In this document: positions 7,218 to 11,143 of the stretch, piece by piece | Numbering within the stretch: the stretch's first letter is position 1 | How the letters are laid out: each line of letters begins with the position of its first letter | Translations under genes and position numbers: made by a program | NCBI GenBank assembly: GCA_964652755.1 | Contig: CAZZBP010000065.1 | Location: 1 to 11,143, forward strand | Length of the DNA stretch: 11,143 bases | Direction of reading: 5' to 3' | Origin: UBA11795 sp964652755 | GTDB lineage: Bacteria > Chloroflexota > Dehalococcoidia > Lucifugimonadales > UBA826 | Notes under the pieces: model-generated | What the model saw: only the letters and a program-made list of their open reading frames with translations | Told to the model about the DNA's origin: nothing | The model's database searches: none

Positions 7218-8059
7218 TTAAATGCGAGCGAACTTTTGTATTGCGTGGATTTCTCTGACCTCTGCTACGTAGAAGTATCCCTAGTTGTCCAGCCAGATTC
7301 TATGGGAAAGTCCTCTGAACTCGCCCTCATTTTGCCCCCGCTTGCCACACCGGTCGACAACGTCGCCATTCAATGTAGTGATTAGAACTGACCCCACCCC
7401 TTCTGCTATAAACATAATGTCGTTTTGGTCAACTATGGCATCATTGGGTCCTAGTATGTCTGGCTACTTTTCCAAGTAGGAACCGTCCGTATCAAAAACC
7501 TGGCACCCGTTGTTTTCTCTATCCATGATAAAGACACGATTATTTCTACTTACGGTCACATCATGAGGCAGCTTGAACTCTCCGGAACCGATCCTAGGAG
7601 TGCCAGTGGCTAAGTCATCGACGTCCTTTTTGTATAAACCCATGCATCTCTGTTAAATACGGGTTCCTCCTTTCCCCAAGATAACATGTGTTGCCCAGCT
7701 GGCGTAAACCGATGTACTCTATTCTGCCAGTAACCGTCCGACACAAATATCTCCCCTGAGGTGGACTGTACGGCTCTCGTTGGGGGACCCAATTTTGGTT
7801 CCTAGTGTCATGATTAATTCGCCTGAGGTACTGAATTTAGTGACAGTATGATTACCTGAGTCGGCGTGGGATATGTCATCACCGGAGTTTATCCACAGAC
7901 CGTGAGGTGTGCTGAAATGTTCTTCAGCCCACTGGCTATATAAACTTGTCCATTCCAGTCTGTTGCCACGTCAGAAGCGACTCCTTCAACCGGCCAACTA
8001 TCCTCCCATCCTTTTACTAGTTCGTATTGGGACTTTCCAGATCCAAATCGGTCGGGCAT
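7218..8059 (-). pseudogene. Decayed NHL-repeat beta-propeller gene (peptidyl-hydroxyglycine lyase-like)
   Basis: Read on the minus strand from ATG 8059, homologous protein continues through three frames. Frame 1 starts MPDRFGSGKSQYELVKGW. Near 7930 it shifts to a frame with FSTPHGLWINSGDD, HADSGNHTVTKFSTSGELI and MTLG. Near 7790 it shifts again to PPTRAVQSTSGEIFVSDGYW, NRVHRFTPAGQHMLSWGK. Near 7640 a third shift leads to GEFKLPHDVTVSRNNRVFIM, DRENNGCQVFDTDG and then GYFYVAEV, ending at TAA 7218-7220. Two premature TAG codons lie at 7464-7466 and 7281-7283. The repeated LPHDV/DRENNxxQVFD pattern is that of NHL blades in six-bladed propellers related to peptidyl-alpha-hydroxyglycine alpha-amidating lyase. 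About 280 codons remain, near full length for such propellers. A strong site, AGGAGG, still precedes the ATG. Five lesions in 840 bases argue for real decay rather than assembly error. Confidence 0.85.
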
Positions 8060-8060
8060 A

Positions 8061-8070
8061 TCTCCTCCTG
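8061..8070 (-). promoter_or_regulatory. Relict ribosome binding site of the decayed NHL gene
   Basis: On the minus strand CAGGAGGAGA lies one base before the ATG at 8059, with AGGAGG about five bases from the start codon. Together with the reading frame that follows, it identifies the original start of the pseudogene. Confidence 0.6.
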
Positions 8071-8073
8071 TTG

Positions 8074-8245
8074 TTAAACTGACCAGACTAGCTTGATTTC
8101 CCGGGCAGACGTAGCATTTTCACCAATCCAATTTGCAACTGATTAGGACTTGCCATGTCTTTGACGGTTTAAGCTCAACATCACTTGTCCTTGTGCGGTA
8201 CACTCCCTGGAAATTGATAAGTTCTTTTTTCAGACTAAAACTTGG
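8074..8245 (-). pseudogene. Probable broken 3' end of a second gene upstream of the NHL pseudogene
   Basis: On the minus strand, a frame reading ELINFQGVYRTRTSDVELKP and SKTWQVLIS can be joined, by one frameshift near 8135-8145, to ANWIGENATSAREIKLVWSV ending at TAA (8074-8076). The stop lies 14 bases before the NHL start, with the ribosome binding site between, the usual spacing of an operon. The alternation of charged and hydrophobic residues looks like beta-strand protein, perhaps an extracellular or Ig-like domain end, but I do not recognise the family. The 5' part is lost: the intact SDR gene begins at 8255 on the other strand, so the junction of old and new sequence is near 8245-8255. 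This could also be a chance open frame. Confidence 0.35.
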
Positions 8246-8254
8246 GGAATTAAT

Positions 8255-9037
8255 ATGGATTTTGAAGGGAAAACTGTAATTGTGACCGGAGCGGGAAAAG
8301 GCATAGGGAAATCTGCGGCGCTTCAGTTCGCGGAACGGGGAGCCAATGTGGTTATAGCTGATATAGATGTTGAGTCAGCTGGCAAAACTGCGTTAGAAGT
8401 TGACTCTCTAGGGCGGGGAGCGCTGGTTATTGAATTAGACATGGGTGACTTATCGGCGATAGATCAACTTGTGGCACATTCTGTCGATAAATTTGGTGGA
8501 ATAGACATACTCTTCAACAATGCTGGCCTAACACGGCACATTGGCTTTCTCGATATAGAGGAACAACACTGGGACCAGATTCATCGAGTTAATGCAAAAG
8601 GCGCATTTTTTTGCATGCAGAAAGTTTCTAGATTCATGATCGATCAAGGCAGGGGAGGGCGAATAGTAAATACAGCTTCGATTGCCGGTAAAGGATATAG
8701 AAGAACTTCTAATGCGGCCTACGCTGCAAGCAAGGGATCCGTAATCGCGATGACATACATTGCTGCGAGTGTTTTGTCGGAATACGACATCAATGTGAAT
8801 GCGGTCTGTCCGGGCATAGTTCAGACAGATATGCTGGCTGGGATACTTTCCCTAAGGTCCGATGATACTGGTCTCAGTAGAACTAACCTAGAGGAAGCTA
8901 TGATTGACGAAATTCCTCTTGGCCGGGCTAACAAGGCCGATGATGTAGCTGCCCTGGCTGTTTTTCTAGCGGGTCCTGGTTCAAGAAATATCACTGGACA
9001 GGCATTTAATGTAGATGGCGGAATGATAATGAGTTAG
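8255..9037 (+). CDS. Short-chain dehydrogenase/reductase (classical SDR)
   Basis: This 260-residue classical SDR is of normal length. It has the Rossmann glycine motif TGAGKGIG (11-18), Asp36 at the end of the second beta strand (IADID), which points to NAD(H) rather than NADP(H), NNAG at 88-91, Asn113 in RVNAKG, Ser142 in NTASIAG, and the catalytic Tyr156/Lys160 in YAASK. PGIVQTDM (186-193) and a C-terminal FNVDGG complete the fold. The enzyme oxidises or reduces an alcohol/ketone pair in the cytoplasm; the substrate-binding loop (about 192-215) does not identify it. The ATG has a modest GGGGAA upstream. Its promoter must lie within the region of the decayed minus-strand genes. The stop is 9 bases before the N gap, so the true distance to the ThDP gene is unknown. 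Confidence 0.93.
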   Translation: MDFEGKTVIVTGAGKGIGKSAALQFAERGANVVIADIDVESAGKTALEVDSLGRGALVIELDMGDLSAIDQLVAHSVDKFGGIDILFNNAGLTRHIGFLDIEEQHWDQIHRVNAKGAFFCMQKVSRFMIDQGRGGRIVNTASIAGKGYRRTSNAAYAASKGSVIAMTYIAASVLSEYDINVNAVCPGIVQTDMLAGILSLRSDDTGLSRTNLEEAMIDEIPLGRANKADDVAALAVFLAGPGSRNITGQAFNVDGGMIMS

Positions 9038-9046
9038 ATTTACTGG

Positions 9047-9146
9047 NNNNNNNNNNNNNNNNNNNNNNNNNNNNNNNNNNNNNNNNNNNNNNNNNNNNNN
9101 NNNNNNNNNNNNNNNNNNNNNNNNNNNNNNNNNNNNNNNNNNNNNN
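9047..9146. other. Assembly gap (100 Ns)
   Basis: Exactly 100 undetermined bases separate the SDR from the ThDP gene. A round 100 usually marks a scaffold join of unknown length, so sequence or whole genes may be missing here and the adjacency of the two flanks rests on scaffolding alone. Confidence 0.95.
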
Positions 9147-9189
9147 TGGTGCTTGGATAAGAGAGTAAAGAAAGAAAGGAAATTGAACT

Positions 9190-10854
9190 ATGATTAGTGT
9201 AGCAACCGGGATTGCACGGATTCTCAAAAAGGAAGGCATCGAGTGGGTTTCTACATTCCCTGTTTGCCGAGTAAACAACTCTCTCGGGGAAGAGAATATT
9301 CCGATGATTATGATGCGGGATGATCGGTACGCTGTGGCTTTAGCGGATGGGTACTCACGTGTAACGGCCGGAAATGAAATTGGTGTTTGTACTGTACAAG
9401 GCGGTGTGAATGCTGCCGGGATTCAAGTTGCATATGCTGGACTCGCTCAGGCTTATGAAGATAACTCACCTGTTCTGTGTATTACCGATGGTGTACCCAT
9501 AGGAAATACTGAGAACAGCCAGTTTGATGTTACTTCCAGTCTTAAATCAGTAACAAAATGGTATGGGTATATTGACTCTCCCGGCAGGACTAATGAGTTC
9601 ATGAGAAGAGCGTTTACTATGCTGAGAAATGGTCCCCCGGGACCCGTGGTTATCGCTGTTCCGGACGCATCAGCTTTGTTTGACGAGGATCTGGATCCTT
9701 ATTTGCCAGTAAGGAGCTGGAAATATGGTCCCGATCCTGCTGACGTTACCGAAGCAATAGATCTTTTGATGGGATCATCTGATCCGATTCTCTACGTGGG
9801 AGAGGGAGCGGTATACGCTGGCGCTGAAGATGCTTTGAAAGAATTTGCCGAGCTGTCAGATATGCCCGTCATTACCACATTGAAGGCAAAAGGAGTGTTT
9901 CCAGAAAACCATCCTTTATCTGCTGGAGTTCGGGGAAAGCACACAGCATATTTTCTTGAGAAGAGTGACCTGATTCTGTCAGTGGGGTCGAGTCTATCTC
10001 CAGGACGATTTTCGCATGCTGTTCCAAATCCTTCCTCAAAAAAGATAATCATATGCGGGCTTAACGAGCTGCATATCAATAAGATTTACCCCACGACACA
10101 TGCTGTTTTGGGAGACGCCGAGATCACTCTCCGTGCATTGACGAATGAGTTACGCTCAAAAACATCGGGTCAAGGTATATCCAATCAAGACCAAGTGGAT
10201 AAAATTGAGCAGAAGAGGAACGAAGACAAAAACATTTATCAGGAGGCGATGAATTCAAGCGACATGCCCGTAAATCCTTACAGGGTTTATTCGGATATGA
10301 TGAAAGCTCTAGACCCAAACAACTCTTTCGTTACACATGAATCAGGTAACACGAGAGATCAACTGAGCACTGTCTATGAAACGGTTATTCCAAGAGGGTT
10401 CTTGGGTTGGGGCAACGTATCTTCATTGGGGTTCAGTTTACCCGTCGCTATGGCTGCAAAAATAGCCTTTCCAAAAAGACGATCAATTGCTGTTACAGGT
10501 GAGGCGGGACTTGGATATATGCTGGGAAATCTCGAGGTGCCTGTTCGAGAAAAAATTGGTATCACGGTCGTACACATCAGTAATGGAGGGTTCTCTGGCT
10601 ATGGACCAGGCTTCTGGGGTGAGGGGCACGATCCCTATACCCATAAAGTTTTGAACTATGAAACCGTGGATATGTCCAAGGCAATTGAACAACTGGGACT
10701 TCATAGCGAGAGGGTATCTGACCCCAATGACATAATCCCTGCACTTGAAAGAGCATTTTCAGCGAATGAGCAAGGACAGCCATCATACATAGAAATTATA
10801 TGCAGCCAATATCCTATTTACGGTGGATGGGTGACAGGAACACACGGGGAATGA
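9190..10854 (+). CDS. ThDP-dependent enzyme, acetolactate-synthase-like, with atypical active-site residues
   Basis: This 554-residue protein has the three-domain layout of the acetolactate synthase/benzoylformate decarboxylase superfamily: PYR domain (about 1-165, ADGYSRVTAG at 52-61), central domain (about 185-315, LYVGEGAVYAGAEDALKEFA), and PP domain (about 365-545). Such enzymes cleave or form C-C bonds next to a carbonyl using thiamine diphosphate and Mg. Two canonical positions differ. The PYR-domain Glu that activates the cofactor is normally in R-x-E-x-x-A, but here the motif is RDDRYA, with Asp45. The Mg/diphosphate motif GDG is GEA (Glu438), followed by an Asn in SNGGF (Asn465). The segment after VQGG is also unlike the usual GPGxxN. 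A site AAAGGA lies 9 bases before the ATG. The next gene starts 29 bases downstream, so they are probably co-transcribed. The reaction is not assignable; catalytic competence is uncertain. Confidence 0.85.
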   Translation: MISVATGIARILKKEGIEWVSTFPVCRVNNSLGEENIPMIMMRDDRYAVALADGYSRVTAGNEIGVCTVQGGVNAAGIQVAYAGLAQAYEDNSPVLCITDGVPIGNTENSQFDVTSSLKSVTKWYGYIDSPGRTNEFMRRAFTMLRNGPPGPVVIAVPDASALFDEDLDPYLPVRSWKYGPDPADVTEAIDLLMGSSDPILYVGEGAVYAGAEDALKEFAELSDMPVITTLKAKGVFPENHPLSAGVRGKHTAYFLEKSDLILSVGSSLSPGRFSHAVPNPSSKKIIICGLNELHINKIYPTTHAVLGDAEITLRALTNELRSKTSGQGISNQDQVDKIEQKRNEDKNIYQEAMNSSDMPVNPYRVYSDMMKALDPNNSFVTHESGNTRDQLSTVYETVIPRGFLGWGNVSSLGFSLPVAMAAKIAFPKRRSIAVTGEAGLGYMLGNLEVPVREKIGITVVHISNGGFSGYGPGFWGEGHDPYTHKVLNYETVDMSKAIEQLGLHSERVSDPNDIIPALERAFSANEQGQPSYIEIICSQYPIYGGWVTGTHGE

Positions 10855-10872
10855 TGGTAAAAGGTTTGATTT

Positions 10873-10877
10873 GAGGT
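10873..10877 (+). promoter_or_regulatory. Ribosome binding site supporting a TTG start
   Basis: GAGGT lies six bases before TTG 10884. The first in-frame ATG (10914) would remove the conserved first beta strand and has no comparable site, so TTG is preferred. Confidence 0.55.
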
Positions 10878-10883
10878 AATACT

Positions 10884-11143
10884 TTGAGCAATATAAAGTC
10901 GGGCATATTCATTATGCCGTTTCATGATCCAGGCAAGCCATTATACGAGTGTCATGATGAAGACCTTGAGCTTTTGGTGGAGGCTGATAGGCTTGGATTT
11001 GATGAATTTTGGGTAGGGGAGCACCAAACCCTTAAATGGGAACCTATCGTAAGCCCTGAGATGTTTATTGCCGCTGGGTTTAGACAGACAGAAAATATAC
11101 GTATTGGCCCTGCTCCTCTCCTGCTAAATCTTCATCATCCGGC
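10884..11143 (+). CDS. Luciferase-like (LLM class) flavin-dependent monooxygenase, N-terminal part (3' end outside window)
   Basis: 86 codons are visible from a TTG start to the window edge. The peptide shows the beginning of the bacterial-luciferase TIM barrel: first strand IKSGIFIMPFHDP, helix DLELLVEADRLGFDEFWVGE, the second-strand end GEHQ, then ENIRIGPAPLLLNLHHP. WVGEH plus the G-x-A/P-rich strand is typical of FMN/F420-dependent luciferase-like monooxygenases, which use reduced flavin and O2 on alkanesulfonates, polyamino acids, ketones and other substrates. FMN is more likely than F420 from general family frequency, but the deciding residues are not all visible. It follows the ThDP gene by 29 bases in the same direction. 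The family usually has 320-460 residues, so most of the protein lies outside the window. Confidence 0.88.
   Translation, partial: MSNIKSGIFIMPFHDPGKPLYECHDEDLELLVEADRLGFDEFWVGEHQTLKWEPIVSPEMFIAAGFRQTENIRIGPAPLLLNLHHP

Noticed and set aside
7285..7479. Plus-strand open frame across the pseudogene
   Set aside because: It is antisense to clear NHL-repeat coding text and its own translation is Pro/Ser-rich with no family resemblance.
7218..7500. TAG recoding (readthrough or pyrrolysine/suppressor use) in the NHL gene, since both in-frame stops are TAG
   Set aside because: The same gene also carries three frameshifts, and at least one intact gene here (5453-7198) ends in TAG, so ordinary decay explains the stops better.
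9006..9278. Minus-strand open frame reading through the N gap
   Set aside because: About a third of it is undetermined sequence and it lies opposite the ends of two confident plus-strand genes.

Overview
This window looks like a scaffold piece from an uncultured bacterium: a run of exactly 100 Ns at 9047-9146 is a typical scaffolding gap. GC content looks moderate by eye. The gene content combines a molybdenum hydroxylase large subunit of the xanthine dehydrogenase/CO dehydrogenase superfamily, a luciferase-like flavin monooxygenase, an acyl-CoA-dehydrogenase-type flavoprotein, an SDR, a ThDP enzyme, a CocE-type esterase and a double-hotdog thioesterase. Such a set is characteristic of oxidative degraders of complex organic carbon, and resembles what is described for SAR202-type marine Chloroflexota. 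The taxonomic assignment is an inference from gene content only.

Layout. The left edge (1-153, +) holds the last 50 codons of an acyl-CoA-dehydrogenase-like flavin monooxygenase. Convergent with it, only 11 bases away, is a compact minus-strand cluster read from 2006 down to 165: double-hotdog thioesterase, pentapeptide-repeat protein, small muconolactone-isomerase-like protein. From 2254 rightward the plus strand carries a cupin, then a 759-residue molybdopterin-binding hydroxylase subunit, separated by a G-U-containing RNA hairpin. A 448-base stretch follows (5005-5452) with a perfect 9-bp inverted repeat and a short frame that starts like an enolase-superfamily protein but quickly loses the resemblance. 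A CocE/NonD-type S15 hydrolase follows (start re-assigned to 5453).

The stretch 7218-8059 on the minus strand has no intact gene but is clearly a decayed NHL-repeat beta-propeller gene. I could read it across three frameshifts and two premature TAG stops. Just upstream of it (8074-about 8245, minus) is a probable broken 3' end of a second gene of the same lost operon. Divergent from this graveyard is an intact SDR (8255-9037). Across the N gap there is a ThDP-dependent enzyme with two non-canonical cofactor/catalytic positions (9190-10854), and then the 5' end of a luciferase-like monooxygenase with a TTG start (10884-edge).

How the parts may work together (inference): flavin monooxygenases and a Mo hydroxylase would introduce oxygen, the SDR would oxidise or reduce alcohols and ketones, the CocE-like enzyme would cleave esters or amides, the ThDP enzyme would cleave or join 2-oxo/2-hydroxyacyl carbon bonds, and the thioesterase would release CoA. 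No substrate can be named from the sequence. I see no RNA genes, CRISPR array, transposon or defence system, and nothing that amounts to a clearly new system. The most unusual items are the ThDP active-site substitutions, the partnerless Mo subunit, and the multi-lesion pseudogene block.
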